64,000 nt of DNA from Synaphobranchus kaupii (Eukaryota; Chordata; Actinopteri; Anguilliformes; Synaphobranchidae), in contig CM056377.1 in assembly GCA_029718625.1 (NCBI GenBank), positions 110,036,407 through 110,100,406 of the forward strand. Direction: 5' to 3'. Positions 1-13,000 of this stretch are shown here, one piece after another; position 1 is the stretch's first letter, and each line of letters starts with the position of its first letter. The position numbers and the translations under genes are program-made. The notes beneath the pieces are model-generated. The model was given only the letters and a program-made list of their open reading frames with translations. It was not told where the DNA came from and ran no database searches.

Positions 1-858
1 CAAGCTATCTTTACCACGGTGTCAAACGGGCGTAGTTTATCGAGGTGTCAGTAAAGTAATTTGTTTGAACAAAAAACAGGACGGGAGCTAAGCACCCCTG
101 CTTTAACCATTCAACCACCCCTTGTAGTAGTAGCCTACTGTAAAACAAACAGTACAAGAGATCCCATTCTGTAAATTGGCGTGTAGGCTACATCTAAAAC
201 GGCATATGAAAAATTGAGCAGAAGTAGTTTTGGGATAATTCGATTATTAATTTGAATTCTTAATTAATAACTGCAAAGAATTAAGTCAAAGTATGAGGGC
301 GCTTACATCCATATCAGGTGAACCATGTAGCAATTGTAGCCCTTCTTATGCATAGTCCCCCCATTTTATGGGAACGTAATTTATTTGACTAATTTATTTT
401 TCACCCACCCGCCACCCAGGTTGACCGAACCCAGGGGTCAACTGATTTTCTGTAAGTCTGCACATCAGTAGTATGTAGAAATATACTTTCTATGCAAGGC
501 AATACAATAATATTGGTCCATTGAAAGAAGGGGTATTTTGGATTGAGTTTTCTTTGCAAAATCAAAATTTCTCACAATTCTGACACTTGTTTATGACAGA
601 ATCTGCAGAATCTCGGACCTGTTTAGGTGAAATATTGTTGTGGCATTTTCAAATAATCCAACTCCAAACTTTTCTGCGTAAAACAGTAATATAGGCCTAT
701 TGAAATAATGAGCCTTTTTGGATTGAGTTGTCTCCCCAAAATTAGTATGTGTCCGTGTGTAGCAATAGTTTCCCAGCACTTTTCATACTATTCTACTGCA
801 GCAAAATTATATGTTGTTCCTATTGCATGAATGTCATACTGAAATGCGTGCCTCCCAG
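1..858. other. Upstream flank or intron 1 of serpin copy 1
   Basis: No gene is visible. Parts (about 200-300) align with the region upstream of copy 2 exon 2 (38390-38470), so the duplication extends at least this far. Two short related segments, near 520-575 and 700-745, repeat the phrase TTTTGGATTGAGTT. Exon 1 of the serpin is not recognisable here. Confidence 0.6.
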
Positions 859-868
859 GAAACCAACA

Positions 869-1036
869 ATGGAGTCACTGGTTGCTGGAAATACCAAGTT
901 CTCCCTGGACCTGTTTAAGAATATAACTGAGAAAAAGAAAACGGAAAACATCTTCTACTCACCAATCAGCATCTCCTCTGCTCTGGCCATGGTGTACATG
1001 GGAGCCCGGGGGAACACAGCTACACAGATGGCCGAG
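869..1036 (+). CDS. Serpin copy 1, exon 2 (first coding exon)
   Basis: The exon encodes 56 residues from [11 protein letters not shown] to TQMAE and is followed by GTGAGT at 1037. A splice acceptor CCTCCCAG ends at 858, so the exon probably starts at 859 with ten untranslated bases. I chose the ATG at 869 because it matches the usual clade B start. An in-frame ATG at 827 lies upstream of the acceptor and should be intronic. Confidence 0.9.
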
Positions 1037-4000
1037 GTGAGTTGACCCAGGCAGTGCCACTCTCAGACATCCCAGCACACCACAACTGCATTGATACAGA
1101 GTTGCATTCTGTGTAAGGGGGTATTTTTACAGTTAGCAATCTCAGTGTAACAGACATTTTGGAAGGGATCATCCATTGAGAAGGCTTATTGCTTGTGTAT
1201 TCTTATGGACATCTTATGCAATAAAACTGTTGCAATGTTTTTTTTTGTTTTTTTGCCACGTTATGAAGAAAATCAAATACATATTTTTTTTATTTTTTAA
1301 AACAACTTAGGATTTACAGGTAATGGTCTGTGAATTCAATCACAGCCAAGGGTTTTGTTTATTTTTAAATAAATAAATCAGTTTTAATCTTCCTCACCTC
1401 CTTCAGGCCTTAGATGCCATTACGTAAAGGGTCGGTACAGTATGTGGTGTTGGTCATACTTCTTTGTCATTGTCTTTTCATAATGTTGGAAATATGAGCT
1501 GTTGGGGTTTATTATTGCAATCTTTAATTTGTGCAGATATTATGTAAAAATTATGAAAGTCTGTAATCAGTCGATTTCTAATTGAGCTGCGTCATGTAAA
1601 ATGTTTCATTTAATATGCTTCAGTTCCAGCACACATCTGCAACATATTGATGAATTTTAAACTGATCCCTTTCTCAGTCACTTCTCACCCCAAGCAAAGG
1701 GCTCACATAGACCACAAACGTGCCAGCTGCAAATTAAATCACAGATTAAAGGGTTCAGGACACTAAATAAAGTCTCTATATTATACCACTCTGTCTAGAG
1801 GAGTTAAACTGGCACATTTTGTTTAAATTTTTGTATTACATTTTTGACACTATCAAAAAGTACAAATCAACAATATCACTATCAACATTCATACCGTTTT
1901 CCAGTAAAATGAATCCTTCTCAAGAATATCCTAGTATCTTATTGCATCCTGCTACTCTCAAGTTTATTAAAGCTATCAGAACACTAAAACTAATGTAATT
2001 GGTTAAACAAAACCAGCACACAAAGTTGTGTACCCCTGTTCTAGAGCAATGCCACTCATGTATTTTTTTTTTAATGTAGCTTGGTCCTATTTCTTTTTTT
2101 TTCATTTTGTCATTGGAAATCATTGTAGTCCTCTGTAAAATGTCAAAAGTGTCAGGGGATGAAAGATGTAGAATGTACTCTGGATACAGAGGTGTTATTG
2201 TGTTATAAGGTGTGTCCTCACACTGTAGCATGATGGGAGGCTTAAGTTTTCAGTGACTCACTGGAATTGGGAAAATAATTGTTTGACTAACTGAATGGAG
2301 CAAGAGATTCTCTGACTATAAGCATTAGCCAGTGTCAAGTCTCAATCATTGTCACAACTGAATATTGTGAGAAAAACACAATAGATTCATGAGACGAAAG
2401 TAGAACCTTCAGAAATGTTGTCTTCATGTTAGAATGAATGTCATTTGATTAACTTTAGTGGACAAGCAACATGGAGTTTGTTGTTCCCACTCATATTTTG
2501 GTTGCAGGAGAAATTAATATCTGAGTTGAGCAAAATCTTGGCGCCGGCGCCATGGCCACTAGGGGATCTACGCAAAGGGGTTAACTGACAGTTATACTGC
2601 ATGCTGCAACAGTGTCATAAGGGCAGTCTTCCAACATGACACACATCACTATATACAATGGCTACAAGTGCCAGTGTGGAATTCAGGTTATAAAATGGAT
2701 GTGTTCAGGGCTGGGCAGCTCCTGTCTTTTGTGCAATAACTCCTATACAGCACTGTTTGAGGTACATGTGGCCCCTGTACTTGGGCCTTGAACAAAGACA
2801 GACTGAATATCCAAGTACCATACTCTGTTTCAAATTATATTATATTGTATATATTATTTTTCCCCAAGAAATATGCTCAGTTTGCATTATTCTAACACGT
2901 TTGTAAAGGATATGTAGAGACCAGGCTTGGTATGATGTATACAGGACTATTCCCACACTGTCATTTGAATTTCCCGAAAACATTATACAGTCAAGCCGGA
3001 AAGTCTGCACAGCCCTTTCACCTTCTCCACGTTTTATTACATTACAGACATATTCTACAATAGATTGAGTTCATTTTTGTCTCAAAATTCTACACAAAAT
3101 AGCCCATGATGACAAAGTGAAAACAGGTTTTTAGACATTTGTGCTAATTTATTAAAAATCAAAATGTTAAATATCATATGTACATATGATATTTATATGA
3201 CACCCAAAAGTGAGCTGAGGTGCATTTTGTTTCCACTGATACTGCTTGAGATGTTTCTACAACTTAATTGGAGTCCACCTGTGATAAATTCAATTGATTG
3301 GACATGATTGGGGATTGCCAACACCTGCCTATATAAGGTCCCACAGTTGACAGTGCATGTCAGAGCAAACTCCAAGCCATGGGGTCAAAGGAATTATCTG
3401 CAGACCTCAGAAACAGGATTGTGTCAAGGCATAGATCTGGTGAAGGGTACGGAAAAATCTCTGCAGCTTTACAGGTCCCAAAGAGCACAGTGGCCACCGT
3501 CATTCATAAATGGAAGAAGTTTGGAACCACCAAGAATCTTCCTACACCTGGCCGCCCAGCCAAACTGAGCAATCGGGGAAGATGGGCCTTGGCCAGGGAG
3601 GTGAGCCCCTTCTTAGTAAAATGCACATCACAGCCCGCTTGGAGTTTGCCAAAAGGCACCTAGAGGACTCTCAAACCATGCGAATCAAGATTGTCTGGTC
3701 TGATGAAACCAAAATTGAACTTTTTGGCCTGAATACCAAGCATCACGTCTGGAGGAAACCAGGCACCGCTCATCACCTGGCTAATACCATCCCTACAGTG
3801 AAGCATGGCGGTGGCAGCATCATGATGTGGGGATGTTTTTCAGCAGCGGGAACGGGGCGACTAGTCCTGATAGAGGGAAAGATGAATGCAGCTAAGTACA
3901 CCGAGATCCTCGAAGAAAACCTGCTCCAGAGCGCTCTGGACCTCAGACTGGGGCGAAGGTTTACCTTCCAACATGACAACGACCCGAAGCACACAGCCAA

Positions 4001-7000
4001 GAGAACAAAGGAGTGGCTTCGGAGAAAGTCTGTGCATGTCCTTGAGTGGCCCAGCCAGAGCCCAGACCTGAATCCAATTGAACATCTGTGGAAAGAGCTG
4101 AAAATGGCTGTGTACCAACGCTCCCCATCCAACCTGACGGAGCTTGCAAGGATATGCCAAGAGGAATGGGCAAAAATGTTCAGAAACAAGTGTGCCAAAC
4201 TCGTAGCTTCTTTTCCAAGACGCCTTGAAGCTGTCTTCTTCTGCGTTTGGGTAGGATCTTCTTTTTCCACATCCCCAGGCTCGGGGCCGAGGGGCTATCC
4301 TTTTACCACCGCGATCCTAGGGGGGGTTCACCCGGACTATATTTCGGGGCACACCTCCAGTAGCCACGTCACCGTGTCGTCATCCAGAACCGACAGACCA
4401 TGCATCCCATTGGGTGCCCGATAAATCGGGCAGTCCAGGATGACATAGTCTGCGGTTTGTTCCTCTGCGCCACACTCGCAGGCTGCGCAAGAAGCCAAGC
4501 CCCATCTGTGCATCGATGAGCGGAAGCGCCCAGCGCCGGTCCGGAGGCGGTTAGGCCTCACCCATGCCAGTCTAGGCAGGTCCACCCCAATAGGGGGAAA
4601 ACCAACGTCTGGGATGAAGTCACGGAGTCTAGAGGTGTTCTCCTCCCACTCCGTGCTCCAGATGTAATCCGCCCACCGTGCCGCCCTGATGTTAAGATCA
4701 CTGCATTGCTGCAGGAATTCCTGTGCGGCAGGCACAAATGGGTGTCTCGACTTAAGGCGCCGGGGAGGCTCAGCAATTACAGCGAGCCTTTCATGGAGCA
4801 GATGGTTTGGCTCCACGCCCCGGCACGCGAGACGTGCTGTGGCTCCCGCGCGGCGAAGCCCAGCGGGCTGGATGCCTGCAAGAATGGAAAGATTGTCTAC
4901 GGGAGTGGGACGCAGGCATCCCGTCACAATGCGCAAGGCTTCGTTGATGGGCATATCGATGAGGCGGGTGTGGGCACTGCGACACCATACCGGTGCGCAG
5001 TACTCACTAGTCGAGTAAACAAGGGCCAGGGCTGCCGTACGCAATGTTCTTGCGTCGGCGCCCCAGCCTGACCCGACTAGTCGCCTCATCAATGCCACAC
5101 GAGATGTTAACTTCCTGCGCAGTGACTCAAGGTGTCGGCGAAACGTGAGCGACCTGTCCAATGTCACGCCGAGGTAAGTTGGCTCAGCGCAGCATGGCAG
5201 GGGTTTTCCGCCAATATATATTCGGAGCTCACGTTTAGCCTCCCTGTTGTTAAGATGGAAGGCCGCCGACACCGTCTTTGCCTCGCTGAGCTTCAACCTC
5301 AATTTCCAGAGGTATGCCACTAGTGTCTGCATGTCCTGGCTCAAAGTCCCCTCCAATGACTGCCAGTCTCCAGCGGAGTACACCAACGCGAGGTCATCCG
5401 CATAGGCATACTTCCGCGAGACTGTATCAGGCAAGTCATAAGTGTAGATGTTATAGAGGAGGGGGGCCAGGACAGATCCCTGGGGGACGCCGTTCTTGAA
5501 GCTGTAATCGCTGCCAAAGGTGCAGCAACCAAGTATTAGGCTAAGGGTGTGTACAGATATGTAACCCCTATATAACCTATTTTTGTCAGTAAAATAAAAT
5601 CGCATATTTTCTATAAACCTGTTTTCACTTTGTCATTATTGGCTATTGTGTGTAGATGTTTGAGGCAAAAAATGAACTCAATCTATTGTAGTATAAGTCT
5701 GTAACGTAATAAAACGTGGAGAAGGTGAAAGGGGTGTGCAGACTTTCCGGCTTGACTGTACCTCTACTTGTAACTCAGTGTTATCACTGTTAAAATGTTG
5801 ATGATGCTGTTGTAGTTGCTTCGCTTTATGAAAGAAAAACCTGAAGCTAGCCCTGGACTGGAACAGCAAGTACAAAAGCCTCAACGACAACTGGATATGT
5901 TGCAGGTGATAAAACAAAGTTACTGCAGCTGGAGTTACTAACAGCTAGGATGGGATGCCTTTACATTGTGTTAATATGGGGAGGCTGGTTGGGTGACTGG
6001 TGACCTATGGCTGAGGTATGGTCTTCTGCTTAACCAATTCACTGCACAGTTTGGCTTTTCTCTTAACCATAGTAATATTTTTGTGTACTTTTGTATTCAA
6101 CATTTAAAGACATAACAAAAAATTTATTTAACCTTCCTGATAAGTTCGGGTCTACATTTTATTTATTTATTTTTTTGGAAATTTGGTTATTTTCTTCAGG
6201 AATTGCCTTTCAGACATCTTAGAGAATTAGAATTTATATGTAAAGATATTTGGAACTTTAATGTTTTTTTAAATTATATATATTGACCCATAAAAACACT
6301 TTAACAGAAATGACAGTAAAATGATAAATTTTACAATAAATCTAAAGTTAATGGTAAACCAGACAAAAAGACAAGCTTGGACACTTTCTTATTTATTTTT
6401 GAATTTATAAAATGGCTTCTTTCCTTTCTATCATTCTTTCTTCCTTTTTGCTCTTTGGCTCATTAGAGTTGAATAAAGACCGATTCTTATCACCTTAAGT
6501 GTCTGCTTAAATACAATTATAAAATCGAGCATAGCGTCAGTTCAGGCAGGTCACGAGAGTGAAACCCGGCCATAGTTAATCAGCTGACAGCTCAGCTGAG
6601 TAGTGACGATTCACCCATCAGTCCATTCACATAACAAGGCGGTCTATTTAACCGCCTCGCCCTACCATGGTGGATCCCCTGCCAGCACACCCGCTGCACA
6701 CAAAACCATCTTCTGCGCTGCACATCCTGCTTGTTCTACTACACGCCGGGGGAAAAGAATCGGAATCCTGCAAAATTCTACGTAAAAGCTAAGTGATGTC
6801 AAGCTCTGTATTCTTAAGTTTTATGGTCTGTTAGACAAAAGAAAAGGGCGATATATTCAAATAACATTCGGTTATTCCAAACCTGCTTCCCTGCATGCAT
6901 GACTGCACACTGTCAGCGAAAACGAATAGGATTCCTGAATTTGTTGCTAAAGCTAAGTGACTGCAAGTATCGTTTAAGCTTATGGTCCGCTATGGAAACT

Positions 7001-10000
7001 GGCGATATTCAAATAACATTTCCCGGACAAGGAAGGGCGATATTCACGTTGCGTAAGCTGGCTATTTAAAGCGTGTGTCTTGTGTAACCCGGACCTTATT
7101 GCTCGTATTCGAAACCTTCCAACAGGATTGCTAGCTGACATTAACAGACTATATTGGCTTCAGAGGCATAAAACGCACGGTAACCTTTATATGATCCTTG
7201 GGCTAACCTAAACGGTAAGCATACACCCTGCCCCGGAATATTGGTTGGTCATGTTCGTATACTCGCTGCCTCGTTTTGGAAGTGGGAGACCAAAGAGATC
7301 TGATACTTCGTGGATGCGGTCCGACTAGGCTAATCATTGAGCTGGCTTCTGATATGAGAGGTTCGTGGCCGTTCACGGAGGCTGATACGTAAGTGGGGAG
7401 AAAATGAATAAATAAACAAATGCGACAAATGATTAGTCTACATAGTGCACGTCCTAACGCACTGCTGCTCCAACTATTATCGTAACTAGTTCTGCGTGTG
7501 TAATCGGTAATGATGTGAAGACTAGGCCTACCGTTAACCTGGTATGTAATTATACATTCTATATCTTGCACGTTATTGCGTTGGCCGATCTGTATCCTGC
7601 ATGGTATTTTAATTTATCGGGACATAATTGCGCTTGTAGGCCTAGCCTACTGCATCTGCGTAGCCTACTCGGATACCTAGCTAATAGTTTTCAGGTTGAA
7701 TTTAAGTGTTGTAGCCTATTCATCATTATTACGGCTAAATTATATCATTGCCAGGGATTTGTAGGCTATATTACCCTAGCATACTACTGATTGTAGACAA
7801 CCCTAATTCACATTGCAACATTACGCGTGTAGTTTTTTGTGGATACTACTAGGGGAGAACCGGGACGAAAGAATAACATTGATTTTCGCGAAAACTACAG
7901 AAACCCGAATACCGTAGATCAGTCAGTATGTGACACGTGTAATCATTTCACTCTGCAAAGAACCAGTGATGTGCGTCCCGTTTTTGCGGAGTGCTAGACC
8001 AAAGTTATTTTGACCGCTGAAAGTAAAATATCGAAACCGGAAGTGTTTTTCGGTCGTATAAGTGTGTTCATGTTTGAATTTTCCAAACATGCATAATTTT
8101 CTTAATACTACTGGGGACTAAAGGACAGCATAGGTTCGAATTTGATGCTTGCGAGAATTAGCTGATAGCCAAGTTGAAAGCAAGCGAGACACGAGCGGGA
8201 CGAAAGACACACTGTTAAAAGGCAGTGGTGAAAATAAATGCACAACCTTGGAATACGTATTGACCCCATCAGAACCGAGTATTCAACAATGCCGTGGTAT
8301 AAATGAATGTAATGTATAATAAGCATTAATAAATTATGTCTGGTAGCTATTAATAAAGGTGAGTTGCTATTAAATCATCAATTTCAGACGTTTAACGTTT
8401 GCGATGCAAAATTCAATTAATTATGCAACATGATGCTCTCGACGCATGGTTGATTTTCATGGATTTTAAACTTATAGCAAGTGGGTAGGCGGAGCAAGAG
8501 GTCCAATTTCGGGGCTGGAAGATTCGCACTTGGATTAAAGCCTTGCGTTTTCATAACGACTACGTCGAAACATCAGTTACTTTTAAATTCTTTACCGACG
8601 CAGCGCTTTCTATTGCTTTTGGGGGTTTATAATACTATGGTTGCAGAAACATGGCCTAAAGAGCTGCAAACTCTGCCTCGCAATATTCAATTTATAGCTT
8701 TGCTCGAACTATACCCAATCATCGTTGCTTGCATCCTATGGGAACAGCTGGCCAAGGAAACAAATTTTGGCCTATTGCGACAACCAAGCCACCGTCAACA
8801 TCATTAACAAAGGATGCTTGTCTGTCCCTTTCATCAATAGGCTAGTAGACGCCTGGACTGGATTGCGTTATGCATAATTGGATTTGGACTTGCGTTATGA
8901 AAAATTCACGCTTCGCGCTGTTCTTGCATATACTACAAATACAACTTCAGTAGTTAGAATGGCCCTAGGCATACGGGCGCCATGAAGCCAATGTTACGCA
9001 CAGCATCCTCCCTGACGTCAGGGAGAAGACCAACAGGCGTTGGTATGGTATTAATTGGCATTTGACCTGAGGGATGAAGAGCTTCTCCCCATAAGCATGC
9101 CGGCTTCATCAGTAGCCGAAAGGTCACACGTAGCTTTTAGGTGGTTGGTACATATACATATACTACAAATACAACTCCAGTAGTTCGAATGGCCCTAGGC
9201 ATACGGGCGCCATGAAGCCAATGTTACGCACAGCATCCTCCCTGACGTCAGGGAGAAGACCAACAGGCGTTGGTATGGTATTAATTGGCATTTGACCTGA
9301 GGGATGAAGAGCTTCTCCCCATAAGCATGCCGGCCTCATCAGTAGCCGAAAGGTCACACATAGCTTTTAGGTGGTTGGTACATATACATATACTACAAAT
9401 ACAACTCCAGTAGTTCGAATGGCCCTAGGCATACGGGCGCCATGAAGCCAATGTTACGCACAGCATCCTCCCTGACGTCAGGGAGAAGACCAACAGGCGT
9501 TGGTATGGTATTAATTGGCATTGACCTGAGGGACGAAGAGCTTCTCCCCATAAGCATGCCGGCTTCATCCGTAGCCGAAAAGTTCACACATAGCTTTTAG
9601 GTGGTTGGTACATATACATATACTACAAATACAACTTCAGTAGTTAGAATGGCCCTAGGCATACGGGCGCCATGAAGCCAATGTTACGCACAGCATCCTC
9701 CATGACCGTTAGGGAGAAGACCAACAGGCGTTGGTATGATATTAATTGGCAGTGACCTGAAGGGATGAAGAGCTTCTCCCATAGGCATGCCGGCTTCATC
9801 CGTAGCCGAAAGGTCACACACAGTCCTTCATCACTACACATAGAACTCCCCTGATTAGTTTTGCTCCCATGGAAGTCCAACAGGCGTTGGTACACATAGC
9901 CACTGATCCACGTAATGTTAGAAGACCGAGAGCTGGAAGGTCACACAGTTTTTCATCACTACACATATAACTCCCCTGATTAGTTTTGCTCCCATGGAAG

Positions 10001-13000
10001 TCCGACAGGCGTTGGTACACATAGCCACTGATCCACGTAATTTTGAAGGACCGAGAGCGGTAGGTCACACAATTTTTATCACTACACTTAGAACTCCCCT
10101 GATTAGTTTTGCTCCCATGGAAGTCCAACAGGCGTTGGTACACACAGCCACTGATCCACGTAAATGTAAAGGGGCCTTGGGTTGAAGGACAGGATGGCTA
10201 CATCGGTAGCTGAAAGGTCACACATTGTTATTCACCACTACACATAGAATTTCCCTGGGTAATCCAATGTCTGGCTCCCAGGGGAAGTCCAACATGCGTT
10301 GGTACACATAGCTACTGATCCATGTAACGTTTAAAAGGCCTCGAGCTGAAGGACAGGATGGCTTCATCGGTAGCCGGAAGGTCACACATTGTTCTTTATC
10401 ACTGCACATAAACTTCTTGGGGTTAGTCATACTATACTCTGGCACACGGGGGAGTCCAACAAGCGTTGGTACACTTAGCCACTGATCCATGTAACGTTAA
10501 AGGACCTTGTGCTGAAGGCCAGGATGGCTTCATCGGTAGCCGGAAGGTCACACATTGTTCTTTATCACTGCACATAAACTTCTTGGGGTTAGTCATACTA
10601 TACTCTGGCACACGGGGGAGTCCAACAAGCGTTGGTACACTTAGCCACTGATCCATGTAACGTTAAAGGACCTTGTGCTGAAGGACAGCATGGCTTCATC
10701 GGTAGCCAGAGGTCACACATCGTTCTTTATCACTACACGTAGAACTTCCTGGGGTTATTTTGCACTGCATCTGGCACAGGGGAGTCCAACGGGCGTTGGT
10801 GCACATAGCCACTGATCCATGTTACGTTAGACGGACCTTGTGCTGAAGGACAGTATGGCTTCATCGGTAGCCAGAAGGTCACACATTGTTCTTCATCACT
10901 ACACATGGATTCATGGGGTTGGTCCGCACTCCGTCTGGCGCACGGGGGAGTCCAACAAGCGTTGGTGCACATGACATTGATCGTTGTGGTATTGGGGGAT
11001 CCTTGAGCAGATGGACAGATCGGCTTTCTCCGAGGCGAGGGGTCGTTGCACGGTCATCACGTGTGCACATGCTGGCAGCACTTGGCGTATGGTTGTTTTT
11101 TGGGGTTGTGCAGCTGCCCTCGCCGCCATACCCATGCTTGCTTGCGTGGATGGGCGGGAGGGCTTGGTGAACAGAACCATACCGCCAAACCTAAAATGTA
11201 TTGTTTCATAATGTCAATAAAGTTATTTGAACAACAGTGGCCTGACTGAAATCGAGCATAGCGTCAGTTCAGGCAGGTCACGAGAGTGAAACCCGGCCAT
11301 AGTTAATCAGCTGACAGCTCAGCTGAGTAGTGACGATTCACCCATCAGTCCATTCACATAACAAGGCGGTCTATTTAACCGCCTCGCCCTACCATGGTGG
11401 ATCCCCTGCCAGCACACCCGCTGCACACAAAACCCCCTCCCTCCACCCCAGCTCCATCCTCTTCAGTTTCCCATTGCGCACATACACCTAGCCTATATCG
11501 CTCCTGCATGAATCACTAACATTTTCGAGTGCCTACTGATTTCTTTTCCTCTTTCCTTCCCGCTTCGGCATCCGCCGGAGCGGTAGCTATAGATCAACAA
11601 ACATCGTTCTCCAGAAGCAGACGGTCAGCTCCAGCTCCATGCATGTACCCAGCTATGATGCACCTGCCGGGCTTCAATCAGTCTTCCTCACCGGCTCCTT
11701 ATACATTGACATTTTCATATGTTCGGTCTACAAATTTCTATTCTGTAATCAGCATTTAGTAACCGGTGCCAGTCAGCGGCGGATGGACTTCCCCCTCAGA
11801 GTCAGGTTCTGCCCAAGGTTTCTTCCTGCTAACAGCAGGGAGTTTTTCCTTGCCACCGTCGCCTTAGGCATGCTCTACGGGGTTTCAGGCCTGGTTCCTT
11901 GTAAATTGTTGTGATAATGACACTTAAAAGTGCCATTTATATATATGTATATATATACATAACTGACTGAATGGATTCTGTCAAAACCATTCTCAGTGCT
12001 GCGGTTCTGTTCTAGCGTAACCCTAATGGGGGTTGTGCAGCTGCCCTCGCCGCCATACCCATGCTTGCTTGCGTGGATGGGCGGGAGGGCTTGGTGAACA
12101 GAACCATACCGCCAAACCTAAAATGTATTGTTTCATAATGTCAATAAAGTTATTTGAACAACAGTGGCCTGACTGAAATACCTCTGTTATAATAGAAAGT
12201 GCAAACGGCATAATGAAAGTGTTTCATTTCAGTTTGATTTGCATATTTCAATATATTGCTAAGATAAAAGTTTTAAATGGGAAGAAACTGAAGCAGTTTC
12301 ATGCCTTGCTTGTACTTTCTGTAAGGAAACCATTTTACAGTGTCTCAACATATTGTCTGCACCTGTCTCCAGTCTCTCCACCTTCACAAAGCTGCCAAGG
12401 ACGTTCACGCTGTATTCAGCAAGCTGATGTCTGAACTCAACAGAGAGGGCGCCCCATATGCACTGAGCCTGGCAAATCGCCTGTATGGGGAGCAGTCTTT
12501 CAACTTTGAGGAGGTAATGTTCTTTGTTTAATGTTTCTTACATTTTGTACACATTTGCCAGTTCTTGTAAATACTTGTAAGTGGATGTATGCCCAGTGTA
12601 CATAAGACATGGGACCGAGAGATTCTTCCAGGATCAGACAAGTTGGGTTTGACACACGATGCGTGTTGAAATCAGGAGAATAATATCTGTAATGTGGCAT
12701 CACCGGTGACAAGCCTCCACCCTCTATTCACTGATGCTGACCAAGCAGATCATAAGTAAATTTTCAAGACTGGATTGATTTAAAAATCTGGCACAATGTC
12801 AAATATAATTTTTTCACTGAACGGAGGAAAGTAAACAGTATTTGGTGAAACAAGACTTTTTTCTACTGTAATGCGGCACCTGGCCTAACTAAGAGTGTGC
12901 AGGTAGTGATCCATATAGATGGATTTACAGAACAAAAATAAATGGCTACAGCTGTTTTGTTCTTGACATGGTATGCACCTGAGCATTTTGACCAATCTGC

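Larger units (their letters stand above)
2988..5758 (+). mobile_element. Tc1-like DNA transposon interrupted by a LINE
   Basis: The terminal inverted repeats begin CAGTCAAGCCGGAAAGTC and sit between TA dinucleotides at 2986-2987 and 5759-5760. The copy 2 intron (about 43480) is the empty site. The transposase region has an HTH part (3379-3605, [14 protein letters not shown]) and a DDE part (about 3640-4234: [25 protein letters not shown]). Compared with the sister copy at 55464 it lacks about 125 bp between these parts. Its last codons are displaced by a LINE insertion at 4235. It cannot encode transposase. The total of 2771 bp is about 1.1 kb longer than its sister, owing to the nested LINE. 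Confidence 0.93.
6526..12179 (+). mobile_element. Ngaro/DIRS-like tyrosine-recombinase retrotransposon with split direct repeats, decayed
   Basis: Two unrelated repeats occur in the order A1 (6526-6707), body, B1 (11102-11252) joined directly to A2 (11253-11434), then B2 (12029-12179). A copies are 182 bp and B copies 151 bp and look identical within each pair. This A1-B1A2-B2 order is the split-direct-repeat pattern known for Ngaro and PAT elements. The B1-A2 junction equals what joining the two element ends would make, as expected for a circular intermediate. The body holds a decayed RNase H resembling DIRS-order elements (8638-8870). The aligned copy 2 intron (about 44060) lacks the insert and no clear target duplication is seen. 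Reverse transcriptase and recombinase genes are not recognisable; two tandem arrays occupy 8927-10980. Confidence 0.78.

Noticed and set aside
3510..4424. 304-residue open frame
   Set aside because: Chimera of Tc1 transposase and antisense LINE sequence created by the nested insertion; not a natural gene.
7203..7790. Two frames of 91 and 122 residues inside the Ngaro-like element
   Set aside because: No reverse transcriptase or gag motif found in either; composition looks non-coding.
8927..10980. CRISPR array
   Set aside because: Repeats of 124-230 bp without spacers in a vertebrate genome; tandem repeats of a mobile element.
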